Positions 33,735 through 47,458 of a DNA stretch of 64,000 bases are shown in pieces. The notes beneath the pieces are model-generated. The model did no database searches. It was given only the letters and a program-made list of their open reading frames with translations, and was not told the DNA's origin. This stretch comes from Isoetes taiwanensis (Eukaryota; Streptophyta; Lycopodiopsida; Isoetales; Isoetaceae): NCBI GenBank assembly GCA_021234155.1, contig JAJEKV010000045.1:1823474-1887473 (forward strand). The letters are read 5' to 3'. Both the position numbers and the translations under genes were made by a program. Position 1 is the first letter of the stretch, and every line of letters begins with the position of its first letter.

Positions 33735-35650
33735 AAGAGAGAATTGAATTGAATTTTATCATCCATCGAAGACAATTAGCCTATGGATCCCAATAAAAAA
33801 TACAACAAATAGATTATTGTCAAAATTAATACACTTCCGCCATCAATTTTATGATACACTAAGCGTACAATGATATATTATGATACACTTCAATTTTAAT
33901 GGGTGTTTGAGGACATAGCGAGTGCATTCTTAAAGTGATCACCTGGACATAAGATCACAACAAATCCATCGAAATCGGTGTCTAGCGGCACATGGGTGGC
34001 TAGTTAGGTGGGATCAACTTCGGCAAAAGCGGGGGCCGGATGTGGGTGAATGCCACTAATTTGAAGAGTGACATTCATCCTCAATGGCACCCATTGGCAA
34101 CATTGACAAATCCTCGTCCTCCACGTCCCTCCGGGGCCCATCTGCCTATCTCGATTTGAAGGCAATATGCATCATTGAGAATTGAGGCTATCAATCCGGA
34201 TTTCTTCATGGGTAAATATTCACGAAGGTAGTGTTATGGACCCCGTATAACCATTGGATTGATCTTGTGTTGGTAGTGTGTCTTCTTAACCTGCTCCAGG
34301 GCACTAGCATCCTAAAGCTTGTTGAGACAGCAAGCATCATGGTACCGCATAAGTGATAGTGGTCCTCCTTAGGGTCTTCTCAAGGAGGAATCGTCTGATT
34401 GTGATTTTGCCCTAAGTGCCGAGCAAGAAAGGCTACGCAGACTGCCTGGGTCCTTCCAGTGGTCAGGATATGACGCCCCGGTTTTCGGCCGTGTATAAAA
34501 GAACAGATTCCACCAAAACCTTGAACAAGTGTGACATATAGACCCAGTCATATAGATCTGCTTTGTAACGATTGTTCTGCATTGAATACAGTGTCTTCCA
34601 GCCCATTATCACTCGTAACCGAATGGAAGTGTTCCAATATATGATAGCCAGAGAGTCTATGCCCAAGTACTTGTAGGTGGGTGCTACTGCCACATAGTGA
34701 ACGATGGAAGTCTTGGCTGGCATGAAGAGGAGATGAGCAGGACCTTAGTGTTAGCCAGATCGACCCATATTCTGGTGGCTTGGCAGGAAGTCTCCAGGGC
34801 ATGTAAATGGCGTTGCATGCCCTCTGGTGTATAGGTCAAGAGGTCCACATCATCAGCGTATATGAGCTGCCTAATACTCTAGTCCACCAGATGAGGTAGA
34901 GATCAAACAGTGTTGGAGAGAGGGGAGGACCCTAATACTACTGTTGGCAAGTTGCCTTGATGGTGTCAGTTGGCTTGAGCATGTCTCGTATAGTCTGTAT
35001 ATCACATTTTGCAAGTTTATGGGGGCTTCCAATTGTCTCAATCTTTTGCACAACTTTTCTAAGGCACAATATCAAAGGCCTTTGCGAAGTCGACAAAGCA
35101 ACAGTAGAGGTCCTGCCCTTGAGGGTTGTTGCTAGGTCCCTTGTATAAAAATATGATCCAATAGTTGAGTGCGTGGTTTGGAATCCTGCTTGTCTCTGCC
35201 TCCTCATATGCCATCAATTGTTGCTCAAGAATGTCGGCCATCAATTTTGCAAAGAGTTAGCTCATGATTAATCTCTAGTTGGTGGGACTTTGTGGGTCGC
35301 ATGTCTTATAGATAGGAACTACCCTGCCATTGGTCCACTGTTGGGAAAATCCTTCCTATAATGCCCTGTTGAATAGTGTCGTTCAAGATGGGCACTATTG
35401 GTGGTCCTGCTCATTAAGCAGACTCTACATGCATGCCTTCAAGTCTATGCCTTGCCATTGGCAAGAGATGTTGCAAAGTCCCAGAGACCTCTAGCTCTGT
35501 TATTTCTAGTGCTTGGCTGATTCGTGGGGTACTTCTACTTGGACCCCAAGCGAGATCATAGAGATGTTGCAAGTATTGTAACCCATTGGTCTGAGCTGAT
35601 GTTTCTTATGGGTTTGTAAAGGTTTGTATAGCACTCTTTCTCCATAATGT
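33735..35650 (-). mobile_element. second copy of the pentanucleotide-tailed LINE, 5'-truncated
   Basis: On the minus strand: CCFVDFAKAFDIVP (RT, 35059-35100), an LIYADDV-type block near 34850-34870, VAPTYKYLGIDSLAI (34650-34700) and a C-terminal piece (34460-34560). A 3' end follows near 33760 and then (CAATT)n-like bases (gaattgaattgaatttta on the plus strand). The YKYLG motif, the text around it and the 3' terminal phrase match the element at 2071-5980. All frames are broken. The left end is given by the tail; the right end is approximate. Confidence 0.75.
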
Positions 35651-37029
35651 ATAATGTTCTCGGATGTAGAGAGAATGAAATCTTTGTAATCTAGTTGTTT
35701 TATTGGTATAATTCATAAGGTATTATATTATGACATCAATATATCAACAAAGTCACCCCAAAGGGTGACTACATCATAACATACATGTAACAACACATCA
35801 ATAACATCATCATCACATGGGGGGATCCTACCCAAGGGCTCAGGACTCAAGGTGTGGACTCCACGGCCGGGCCTCGTAAGTCACAGCCACCTAATTCATA
35901 AGAATGGATTACCGCATAGAACATTGTCGCTGGGTAGTCCACTCCATCCGCCCCTCCCTTGCACACTTTTGCAAGAGTAGGTTGAAGAGTCTTGGGATCT
36001 GACCATAGCCCGGGTGCGTGTAGCCAAAGGGCTAGGGCCGGGTTGCATCTCCCTGGGCCCGATGAGGCAGGAGGAGAGTCTCCTCCCCCAGAGGCATGCA
36101 TGCCCATCACTGGAAGTGCTATGAGGGGGCCAGATGGAACTTGAACTCATTGAAGGTGATGATGCACTCAAGAGGGATCGAAGCCATGCCTTGCCCACAC
36201 GCAGGCGGGCAAACCATTAAGCCTAGCCAGCTTAGATCCCTGGGTAGGCTTTACACACCGTAGGGATCAATCTGAAGTGGGACAAGTCCCCTTATTCCAC
36301 CCTGCCCAGCCCCCCTACCCACAAAAACTAGGGGTTTGTACACGGGCAAATTGGTGGGAATTAATGAGGTTATCTAGAATCATCTCACTTGAAGGTTTTG
36401 TGGTCTCTACCCCTTCCCACATACCCGAGGAGAGCATAGAATGGAACATCATCAACATCAAAGAATCGAAATACCGAATAAGATCTAATCTATCTTACCT
36501 AAACTTATAAGATTAGGTTCTTTTTCTGACTGGTGATCTTAGGATCTACAAGGCTGATAGGACTGATCTAACATACTATTCTAACTCATTGCTGGGTTAA
36601 GAGGCGGCTTTGCACAATAGAATGCGTGAGTTACATGATCCTTGACTTGTCCAGCTCCCCCGATTAAGGCCCATGCTCTGGAGTGCTTGATGAAGACAGC
36701 GCTGCCCTGATGAATCTAATGTGCAAAGGTGGCTCAGACGCCTCGGCAATCTGAGAATGGCAGCTGCTTTAGCTCGGAATGGCTTAGTGGGAGCCCAAAA
36801 TGCAAAAAAGGAGAAAGGTTTAGGGTTTTCCCTTTAGTTCCTTATATATGAACTTTAAAAAGGTTAGGTTAGAAGGCCAAATGGGGTAGTGCCACTTGGC
36901 AAAGGGGTTTTAATTGCATATGTTAAATATACATGTGCAACCTACGAGGTTGCCCCTAGGTGCAACCCTTTACGACTCTCAAGTACTTGTCGTGATGACA
37001 TGTAATGCGGTGGACGATGGGCAGTGATA
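35651..37029. other. no gene recognised; GC-rich segment of possible retroelement origin
   Basis: The part from about 35820 to 36320 is more GC-rich than its surroundings and has open minus-strand frames without a domain I know. A perfect 7-bp-arm palindrome (gtcacccCAAAgggtgac) lies at about 35752-35769. The Pro/Ser/Ala-rich translation and sharp change in composition suggest an LTR-element untranslated region, but no LTR pair was found. Confidence 0.3.
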
Positions 37030-37803
37030 ATATATGTATTTGGATCGTATGTTACAGCCGGAACGCCACACCCACCAGAGTGTTCATGAGCATAGGATTG
37101 TGAACTCTATGTATAGGCTGGGGCTTGTCCAATGGTGTTATCCTTCCATCCACCAAGTGGTCCCTTCAGCCCCACCCCCCCAGTTGGAGACATATGTGGA
37201 CTTGGGCTTGGGATAAACTACTTCATCCTAAGGTGGGATGTGCTTTGGTGGCAGATTCTTCATAGATGCCCCTGTAACGCGCTTTTGTCCACGATTTGAT
37301 CCTCGAGTGTCAAGATTCTCGCCCCAATCGCGGCAAGCAAAGGGACGAGACTATTGAGCATTATTTCTTTTTATGTGATCATCTCCAGCCTTTGTTTGGT
37401 CTTGGATGCTTTTCTTTTATGTGACATTGACAAGTCGGCAAGTGCTTTGCTATTTATCCGATACTTGGAATAGTTGCAGAGCAAGCATTTCATTTAGCAT
37501 CGATGGTTGTTGTAGTCCATCTAGAAGTGCAGAGATTGTGTGTCTTTTTAGGGTTTGGATTTTTCCTCAGGTTGACCTCCAGGGCTGCTAGAATTGCTAA
37601 GGCCTATCATTGCTTTTCGCTTGCTCCCGCCAAGCACAATTGATATTTGAGTTTCATCCGAGTGTGTTGTCTTATGCATATGTTGGTGGTTCTACTTAGT
37701 GGATCATGATTATCCTCCACGAGATTTTATTCCCGTCGTGCATTTGTATATCCCCGCTTTTGGCTTTGAGTTTTAATAAAGTTTGCCATCCATCAAAAAA
37801 AAA
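37030..37803 (+). mobile_element. L1-type LINE 3' end
   Basis: Plus-strand pieces: DKLLHPKV..ALWWQILHRCP in two frames (about 37215-37270), the C-terminal finger region (about 37330-37400), and a 3' UTR with 'ggtggttctacttagtgga'. AATAAAG then follows near 37775, with a poly(A) at 37795-37803. The LLHPKV..LWWQ.IHRC motif matches the zf-RVT fingers at 16.5 and 33.1 kb, so it is the same broad family. Confidence 0.7.
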
Positions 37804-40800
37804 TGACTCATTAACAAATGCAAGGATAGATTCTAAAGTAATCAAGCAATCACCCCGTGATAAATTCTTCACCGGACACAAATCTTCACAAATCTTCACA
37901 AATCTAACAAGCTATGAGATCACCTACAAGAAAGCAACCGAAAAACCTTTCAACTAAGCTCTTGCTTTTAATGATGATTTGTCCAACAACAACCGAGAAG
38001 CCAAAATCATTTTTCGTCATTCACAGATCTTCTTATTTTAACGAACTGTTGAATCAAACCTCTACCGCCACGATACAAGCATATCTATGGCTTCGTAACC
38101 CTGAAAAATCGATGGTATATCTATGGCTTTAGAACTTCATTATGGCTTCGTAACCATGAAAAAAATTTGAAAAAGAACCGACGGCTAAGAACCCAAAAAA
38201 GGCAAATACCGCTTTATCCCCTCGAAGAATATGCCTTCAATCGAAATGCTCTATGCCAACTAAAACATCGCCGTAAATAGCAATCAGATTGCCTTTGAAG
38301 AACCGACGAGAGAACAAAGGCATATTCGACCACTTCCAAGTTTCCATTCCTAAACCATCGCGATTTATTAGCGTTTGAGATTAGCGATAAATCCGCTCTT
38401 GAGCTAGTTGAGAGGGTCCCTTTGAGCATTTATAGCCTTGTTGCATTCCTCTCATTTTCATCACCGCCTTTGAGCCTTCCCTTTGTGGTCAGCTTGCCCC
38501 ACCCTCCCCGCCTTTAGTTTTAGCCCCACGCTATAACCTTTTGTTATTGAAGTTCTTTTTTGTAGTCAACGCCTTAGTTTTTCATGTTGATTGGCCATTG
38601 TTTGACGATTTGATCTTGCAATGGTATCTTGTACAATGGGTCGGATGTGCTCATGCAAGCATTGTTGTTGGGGCAACTCTTATGTCTTGAATGTTGGGAT
38701 TTAAGTGGAGGGCAAATGTTGAGGGCCCTTGCACCATGGTGGTGGGCCCTCGTGGGTGCGAAGATGGCTGCCTTTGTGCCGAATTGGGGTCCTCGTACCA
38801 GAGTTCCTTTGTTCCTTTTGCATTTGCTCAGATGGATGTGGAAATGTCATTTTATAGTTTTATGAGAATCTTTGCATGTTGGGTCGTGTTGGACATTACA
38901 ACGAAGGCCTATGAATCTTATGAACTTATTTTGAGTTTTGAATCCTTTGTGGTGCTTTGACACCTTTGTATGCCCAAAAAGGCGGTGTGCATGAGGGATT
39001 ATTAAGCGAAAAATTATTGTAATTGCTATTTGGAAATAAGGGAGGCCCACATGGCTCATTCATTCCCTTTGTGGTCGGCTTGCCCCACCCTCCTTGCTAA
39101 GCCTTTTTTTTGCTTGTTTGTTCTTTTTCGAGTTTTTGTCTTTGATTAGTCCATTTAGTCTATTGGTGTCATATGCTTTCCCTCCATGGCGGGCCTTCCG
39201 GCTATAGAGTTCCGGTAGGGCTTAATAGTGTTAGGCCGTTTATTTTATCTCCAGTTCTAGTTTCCGGGCCAGCTGGTTATTTTTTATTTTGTTTTACTCT
39301 TTTCATGTTTCTTCTCGGTTTCTGTTGCTAGGTTAACCCTCGATGCCTTTTCATGTGAGAAGTCCGGAATTCAAAGGGTTCGCTTGTTGGATAGGTCTAA
39401 CCGGGCCGAGCTCGTTGCTGGATGGGTTTCTCCGATGTCGCTTTTGATGTCTTCGGATGGTTTCCAATCTTTCCGGTTGTGCTTGTGGCATAGAGTTTAG
39501 AGCTTCAGAGCCATTTGATGTTTTTCCGTGACCGTATGCTTGTTGGATGGGGGTATTAGATATAGCGTTCAAGGCTTCCTCGATATGTTTTTCCTATACT
39601 TTTGCTGATTTTTCCTAATTGTGTTTCACTACACCGTAGATTCCACCATGACTCCGCTTCGTATTTATTGTAACCCCATTGATTGTGCCCGCAAAAGAAG
39701 GACTTGCATTGGATGTTTCAAATGTGTAATTTATTTACAAAGCAGAGGGTGCATGGCGTGCTATATTGGTTGATTTTCTCTCGCGCTCGCAAGTTCGTGG
39801 GCCGCAGATCCCTTCGTAATTTCATTTTGAAGCTCACAGCACCGGAGATGGCTTCAACTTCTAAGATCTCCTCGGACGGTCATTTCACCTGACATTATTT
39901 TGATGTTGATTCTGAGATGCTTTTGCCGGATTGTAGATTAAGTCGTAAGTCTTCACTTTATTTTTATTCATTTTGATTGGAAACATGGATGCAGAGGGAT
40001 GCGAGAGGTCGCTGGTTTCTAGGCCCTGCCTTTGCCTAACTAAGTCCATTCGTGAGTTTCCTACCCAACCCTCTTTTACAGCTTGGCTTGATCTTTACTT
40101 TGTTTCCTGCCCTTCAAACCTGCTTTTTTTAGTATTCTTTTTTGTTCTACCTTCCTTGTGGTCCACCAAGCTACCCGCTCATAATGTAAGAGTCCGAGCC
40201 GCTTGTTGCAGCTTTTTGAAAGACTTCATGGCGCACTTTCTTGGCGTGATTGTATTCCTTAACTTCTTAGTTCTACTTCCTTCAAGACTACAGCCACTAC
40301 GCACATGAACTTATTTTTGTCTTAGCTTCATTGTTATAGTGGTGAAGATTCATGTTTAGAAGGTAGGGTTGAACATATATCCACCAAAGTTTTGCTAGTT
40401 GCAGCCTCCTTTGAGTTGAGATTCTATCTGCTTCTCCCAGAAGATTATTGGTTCATGGGAAGGTAGGTGCAAAGAGTCCTATTTTATATATCCTCGCATG
40501 ATCCAGACCGCTTGTCGGGTCAGCCTTTTGAGTAGGTGTTGAGCCCAGATTCGCATTGCAAATTGCTTTAGGATGCATTTTTTGAGCAAATGGAAGACTT
40601 GTTTGTGGTTTTTGACCTAACTTCCCACCACTGGTTTTGCGACTTCCTACCTCTACAAGTGGATAAGTCTCTTTTAAGGTTATCCACATTTGATATTTGA
40701 GTCCTTATGTTGACCCTTTTAATGTTGAATTTCATAGTAGATTCCTTTAGGCTGGTCGATTCATTCGTTGCATTTCCGTGAGTTGTTCATATTATATATT

Positions 40801-43650
40801 TGATACACTTGATGTGAATCGCCTCTTTTCTAAGGCCTCATTCAAGCATTTGATACTTTTTAACCTTAGTTTGAATGGGCCACTCGGTGCATTTTGTTAA
40901 AACGTTCGAAGTTGGTTCTCATCTAATTGCATTAGTTGGATGTTTTACTTGTACTACATTTTTTAGGCATTTGCTATTTGCATATGTATTTGTTTTGGTT
41001 CCAATATTATTTCAACAATATTATTTCAACCTCGCTTATCACTTTTATGGTATATTGGCTAGGTTGGAGCGAGGGAAGAGTATGGCTTGTTCGCCAACAA
41101 GCTTTATGCAAAGAAAGGTTCGGGTTCATAATCATAAATGGCCTTGTTCTACATTTTAGTTAGTTTAGTCCCCAAAAGAAGCTTTTCGATAGTGGACCCT
41201 TTCTACAATCGGGAATTGGCCTTGTTCTACATTGTATGGTCATTGTACGAATTGAGGTGATACATCTTCGTGGCTTTAGGTTTTGATTGGTATTTGTAGT
41301 TGAGGTATTTTTCTAACTTGAGCTTTGCTCTTTTTCAACCTTTTCCCATTTTAAGCCGCGGGAGTGTGGAGTTTGCGGGAGTGTGGAGTTTGCTCTTCCT
41401 GCTTTTCAATTATGTAGTTTTGGGTTTGTGGAGTTTGTTTCTTCACGGGAGTGTGGAGTTTGCTCCTCTCCGCATTTTGAATTATGTAGTTTTGGGTTGG
41501 CCTTTGTTGGATTTTTGGTATTGGGTTTGGAACTTGAGATTGATTAACAAGGCTTGGCAGACATATGTATTGTATATCTTCTAGAGCTAGTTACAATGTT
41601 ATTGAATATTTTGCTAAGTTGAAGATTTTGTTGAGAATGCTAGTTTGGAAACTCAAGTTTAGATTAACTAGGTTGGAGGTGTTCTAGTGTTCCAGAGACT
41701 ATTGTTTTTCAAGTTTTGAAGTTGAGATGAGCATAATTATTTAGAGATTTATTTCTCACTAACGCCGCTTTTATGGATTGCTTAGGCCAGGGTGGTTTTG
41801 TTTTTTTAGCGGAGTTGTTGGGTAGCGGAGTTTGTTATTGCTTAGAGTGCTAGGGGAGTTTCATGTTGCCGTGAGTACAAGGTCCTCGAAGTTGCATGTT
41901 TTGGGTTTATAAGTGTAGTTTGTGTTGCAAATTTGAATAAGTTGTGGTGTAGAAGGTTGTGGTTGCTTGATTTTCGTGGTGCTATTTGCGCTTTTTTGAT
42001 TCCCACCTTGTGCTCTAGTTCCCATTTAAGTCTACATTAGTAGATTATCCTTTTGTCAACCTTTACTTCAATTTTGGCCTAACGTGATCTTGGTTCTTTG
42101 TTTATGGCTTTTACTCTTCGCCAAGCTTTGCGTGTCCATGGAAATGCATGTATCAAGTATTTCTAGATTAGCTCATCATTAGCATTTTGTGCATGCTCAT
42201 TTTTGTTTTGTGATGGTTTCTAAAGGGACCCATTTAGCTATTTGCTTAGTGCATTTTTCTTCCTAATAACTTGTCTTTTGTTTCTTTTGAGTTTGTTACA
42301 ATGTTTGAGCTGCTAGCTTATTAGTCATATAAGGCCATGACAACCCTCGCCTTTGGGAGGCCTTTCAACAATGATCTATAAGTAGACCCTAATCCTTTTA
42401 TAATCATTTGTATTAAAAGGCAAATGAGTCTGATTTTATAGTTTAGAGTTTGTGAGAGTTTTACCATCTTTTTTATATTTGAATGTTGGTGCACATTCAA
42501 TATCTTTTCATTAGTATCGTTAGTTTGGGATTTCAATTTTTTCATGATATTTGGTTAGCTTGTAGTTCCTCCCATTCTATTCTTTTCTATGAGTTATAGC
42601 CAGAGATATGCGCTTCTATGGTTTCTACGAGATGTTATAGGTGACATTCCAGATAGTTGAATGCCCTGTGGAATTGTTTTCTAGTAAATGCTAGGTTGGA
42701 AAGTATTGAGTGTTGAAGTTGATATTATCATGCTAGTTTGGGGTAGTTGCTTCCTCTAGCAATGTTTTGAGACATATGATTGGACATGCAACTTGTTGTC
42801 GAGGTTCTCAAGTTTAGTTTGTGGTGCGAACCTGTATAAGTTGTGGATTGCTAATTGCTAACTTTGTGCCCTTAGTTGCATTATGTCTATTCTAGTGGCT
42901 TGGTTAGGGTTTCCATGAAGTTATGGCTCGAGGTTTATGACCACGATGTTTATTTGAGTTATAGTCCAGCGAAGTTTTTATTTTAGATTGTTTTCTAGTA
43001 AAAGATCCTCTAACCTGAACATTGAGGTTGTATGTACTGTAGATCCCCCTGAGTTGTAATGCGGTCTTGATTTGTCCTTGCCTCTGTTTCATGGGTCCCC
43101 ACCATTTTATGCGGTGAGTTGAGTTGACATCATTTAGTTATGCCATTGAAGCTGTTGCTTTTTTCATTCTATTCCTAGTTTCTTTCCAATTGTCAATGGT
43201 CTGCTCAGTTTCTTGTAGGGTTTGATTTGGTTGTTCGATCTAGTGGTTAATTATAACCTTGCAACGAAGAATGTATAGTCTTGTAGTTACTTTACGCCTC
43301 TATTGAAATGGGAGTTTGTTTTTCAAGAGTTCATGACATTTGGAGTTCCTCGACAGCTCATCTCGAGGATCTACTTGGCGCAAGTATTCTACATTGTACA
43401 TCACACTTTCATCCTTGTGCGTGTTTCATAGTTGTTTAAATGGCAAGACGCTTGAATTTTTTGGAAGTTTTACAATGTATCTTCTTACAAGCTGCCTTTG
43501 AGTTGGTGGTAGTTGTATGGGTTTCGCTCCTATTTGATTGAGTAGGATGTATCTAGTTGAGCTTATTTTTGAAAATCCAAGATTACTATATATTATAGGT
43601 GCAACATTAGTGGTTGAAGTTGTAAGTTTTGCTATAGATCATGGGTCGAC
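37804..43650. other. T-rich sequence without recognisable gene
   Basis: The plus strand is T- and G-rich for almost 6 kb with only short frames. The phrase 'ccctttgtggtc(a/g)gcttgccccaccctcc' occurs at about 38478 and 39065. The phrase 'gggagtgtggagtttgc' occurs three times between 41361 and 41463. No transposase, RT, gag or cellular domain was recognised in either strand. It may be an untranslated or decayed part of large LTR elements. Confidence 0.4.
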
Positions 43651-43673
43651 AAGATAAGATAAGATAAGATAAG
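43651..43673. repeat. (AAGAT)n short microsatellite
   Basis: About 4.6 units of AAGAT, followed by AATTTTTTAACAATTGCCTTATGTGGG. The layout resembles the 3' tails of the pentanucleotide-tailed LINE (pentamer, then 'attttt'), but the flanking text is only weakly similar. Confidence 0.6.
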
Positions 43674-43880
43674 AATTTTTTAACAATTGCCTTATGTGGG
43701 AAATCATCTAAAAGAGGGTCAAATACAATAACCAAATATTTGTTGACCAAGAATAAGAGAAGATAATGCGGGACTAGTGGTAAATTTAGTTTAAAGATTT
43801 GAATAGCCACCCAAATTGACCATTGATCTTGTGCCGAAGCTATGTACAATTGCCTTTCTAGGTGCTTATGTCCTTAGTTT

Positions 43881-43952
43881 AGAGAATCTAGATTTGCATC
43901 ATTGGCCCTTATGCCTAGAGAATCTAGATTTGCATCATTGGCCCTTATGCCT
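43881..43952. repeat. 36-bp tandem duplication
   Basis: AGAGAATCTAGATTTGCATC plus 16 further bases is perfectly repeated once (43881-43916, 43917-43952). The unit is a multiple of three, but no gene is recognised here. Confidence 0.85.
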
Positions 43953-44993
43953 AGATATGTTGTGCTTTTCTGGTTGCTGTAATCTTGTCTTGTCTGTTAT
44001 CCTTCTAGCTCTTCCATGAGCTCCCTTGATTAGGTTTTGTATTACTTCCTTGATTTTCCTTGCTGTGTTTGTTCACCTCTCTCTTCTCCTTTTATAGTTT
44101 TTCCCCCAGATCATGATCTTTTCTAGTTTGTCGTTCCTTCCCTTGCACTTTTATTTCATTTTTGTGAGATGCTCTACGATTGGTTCCTTTCAACAAAGTT
44201 TTGAGTCGTTAAGCTTATGATAGTTCATGTTAGCAACTTTGCAGGATATCGTAATATTCTTTTTAGTATTCTTGGTAGTTTGATGTGCCTTGGTCTCTTG
44301 CTCCCCATCGTCATGGATTTTTCTTTTTTCCTTTGTGATTCTTGAGTGGGTGACATTGTAATCTTAATTTCTTAGACATTTAGTTTCCTCGCTTTTTCAG
44401 CTTTTTTCAAAGATGTTGTTTGGTCGCTGCTGGTTGAGTGCAACTAGGCTCTAGAATCTCTAAAACCTTCAATTCCAAGAACCAAAACCAAGTAATCCTC
44501 CCTAAAACCTTCGATGTATTGAAACGCATTTTCCACCATCAAAGATTCTACTATAAGGTGTCATAAAATGCATCATCAACAACATACTAATGAAAAGCCC
44601 ATCATAGATATATATTATTGTATTGCATTATATTGTATTGATAAATCACGCCCTGTTAGACCTTCAGTCCATAGATGAGAAAAAGTTACATGCATGTTTT
44701 TGATAAACTAGAAAAGGAAAAATAACAAAACTAGACCTTTACACATCAAGGTCACTTGCCATGTCAGAAAGATCCAAGAGCTCTTTCTTTGACCCGCTCA
44801 TAATCTTGAAGATACATACCAAGTTTTATAACCGGTAAATTCAAAAGATCGTGAAAAGAATTGCAACTAATATCATGTCAGGTTTTAAGTAGTCGAAGCC
44901 GAAAGCAATGAAGAAGAGCATGTCGCTCGTGGTTCTACCCAAAGATCTAGGGCAAAGAAGGACAAAAACACAATCCACGGGCACATCCCGCTC
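43953..44993. other. no gene seen
   Basis: AT-rich intergenic sequence. A small (tattgtattgca)n-like stutter lies near 44610-44640. Nothing else was recognised. Confidence 0.4.
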
Positions 44994-45135
44994 TTTTTTA
45001 TTGAAGGCTATGTATATGTATATTTATATAGAGAAAATGAGTACAAAAAGTTTGAGAATGCAAATAATATAAGTATGCATTCTCTTAGACCGAAATATAT
45101 GTGGGATTGTAGTTCATAATTATCCCATAAAGTTA

Positions 45136-45613
45136 TCATTTTCGCCCTAACCCTCTAGAGATCGAGCAGAAAGAGCAATAGAGACAATTGCAGGTTTGGA
45201 ATTTAGCTGGATTGAATCGCCCGGTATGATCTACAGCTTCACAAATCAGAATTCTTCTGAAGTCGAAATTTTGGATGCATGAGCAGTCGCATCGGCATTG
45301 ATCTCCATGGTATGCCGTCGAATTGGCCCCGAATTGGTCTAGCCACATAGAATTAATCATAAGATTAATTCGATCCCATTTCAGCTTCTTTTGTCCCACC
45401 AAGATGTTACCCGAAAACCAAAGAAGAGATGTATAAGTTAATCAAATATCTCATTAATCCATTTGATATCAAATTTTGACTGTCAATGACTGTCTCCTTA
45501 GGCCAAACAATCTCCTCATTGAAAATGAGAGTGTTTCTAGCTTTCCACATTCTCCAGAGGAGGATATATATTCTCCAATCCCTGGGATTATGGGGAAACA
45601 ATATATCAACCAA
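45136..45613 (-). pseudogene. LINE ORF2 C-terminal region (zf-RVT and downstream)
   Basis: The frame at 45407-45613 reads RDWRIYILLWRMWKARNTLIFNEE, the typical block after the zf-RVT finger (W-x-I-W-K-x-R-N-x-x-x-F). A second frame (45136-45402) continues with KKLKWDRINLMINSMWLDQF. A possible RNase H fold could not be confirmed. Confidence 0.65.
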
Positions 45614-46194
45614 GGCGCTTCAAGAAGATGTTAAAGATCGTGGATATTGAATTCAATAGTCGCCAACTCTAAAACCCATTCCGACCAAAGGCAATTTTAA
45701 AAAGGTGATCTTCATCTTCGTGCTCTCGCAAAACATCTCACACAAATTAGAAGAAGCCATATTTAATCTAAATCTCTTGGAATTAGTAGCCGAGCCTTGT
45801 GCCGAGCCGCGTGATGAAAGATTTGATCTTAGGATTTATAGGGGAATTCCACATGAATCTCAAACTTGCGTAACATCCACAACTGAAAATATCCCACTTA
45901 GTATGTAAAGAGAGGGTATAACTTCTTTGTAAAACATGTAGATCAGGCTGAATTTTATAGTAAATTTTTCCCTTGTAATGCCACTAGATATCTTCATTAT
46001 GCCAAATAACCTCGACTTAAGCGCTTTGATAGCATTATATAATCTTTCATTCTCCTCATCCAAATCAGCCTAGAACTGAATCATGAAACTCAATGAAACC
46101 AAAATCATTAAAAGGTGAGAAATATAAGTAATACCCATGTCCTAACCACTTTCTACATTGAGAAGGAAAATTCATGGCTAAGCACATGTTGGGA

Positions 46195-47021
46195 TTATTT
46201 AAAATCGAGAAGGGTTCCAGAAAATAGATTGGTCTTTGGAGAGCCCTTCTTTCCAATCATACATCTTGTAAACCGCTTTCCAAGCCTTGATCCACTTTTT
46301 GATGATGCCAGGAGTATTGTTTGAAACCTTAAGGAAAAATACAGGATGATTGATCTTATTAAAGCAGCCCTGTAAATATATTTAGCTGCCAAGGCCATAC
46401 TCTGCTTCTCAATATCTATGATTCCCAAGCCACCATTTTTCTTATTCTTCATGCATTCTTTCATAGCCACAGGAATCCAAATTCTATTAGTTCCCCCATT
46501 AGCAATAAACCTACCAAGAATGCTTTGGAGTTTGGAGGTGACTTTCTTGGGGGCTAAAAGAATTGAAGATTGATAAACATGAGAAGAAAAGATGACTGAA
46601 TTAGCCAGGATAGCTCTGCCATTCTTGGAAAGAAATTTGCTATTGATCAGATAAGCTTTCCTATTGAATTTTTCAATAATGCCCCCCCCCACAACTCACT
46701 AGCATTACTTCTCAAAGCAAAAGGAATGCCTAAAATTTTAGATTTAGTATTAGGGGAGATATACTCACAGCCGAGATTTTGAGCAGAATTCTGCCCTGTT
46801 ACATGATTGTATACTATCAATTTTGACTTGGTAGGGTTAATCTTACATCCAGACGTATTGCCAAAACCTTGAAGCAGCTCATGAGTGTTGTTGATTGAAG
46901 CCTCCTCTATCTTGATAAAAAGAAAGGTGTCATCTGCAAAATGAGCATTAAGAAATACCGCTTGTTCCGGTAACTTCAAGCCTTTAATTCTCGCCATCAT
47001 TTTTAGAATTATTGAGAGCAC
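46195..47021 (-). pseudogene. LINE reverse transcriptase C-terminal half
   Basis: FADDTFLFIKIEEASINNTHELLQGF (the F/Y-ADD catalytic block, about 46890-46950) is followed by GCKINPTKSKLIV and KSKILGIPF. After a frame change at the C8 run (46682-46689 on the plus strand) come KFLSKNGRAILANSVIFSSHVYQSSILLAP and KKNGGLGIIDI. All match RT subdomains C-E and the thumb of plant L1 ORF2. The C8 homopolymer is at the frame change, so a slippage or sequencing miscall is possible. Confidence 0.85.
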
Positions 47022-47458
47022 TACTTAAGGCTTCCATGGTTAGAGTCATGGTTAGCACCCATAATCCTAATAAAATGATTGGAGGCAACTTCCTTAAGAT
47101 CTATGTACCTTAAAGATTCATACCATCGCTTGTATACTATATATATGATTTCTTCCGGGTTTTACTTTTTTAGCCTTGATAAAAAAATATTTAGAGTTGG
47201 ACCTTTCATCCTCTTTTAAGCTCCCTTATTTTTGGCCTTAAGCTGCCATCCCTTAGCTATCTTGATTTCCTCCTTCTCAATTTTAATTTTGATCTCCTCT
47301 TGCTGATCAGAGGGGGAGGATTGAAGCTCAACTCTTAAGTCATCCAAATATTGTTTACTTTGAGAGTGGATCTCGCTACTCCCAAATCTTTAGCCAATTC
47401 TTAATATTCTTGGAGGTCCGAACCCACCAATTCATCCAGCCCAAATTGATTATTAGGT

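Noticed and set aside
43881-44019. Small gene with a 12-residue internal repeat
   Set aside because: The repeat is a perfect 36-bp tandem DNA duplication; the frame is short and has no conserved features.
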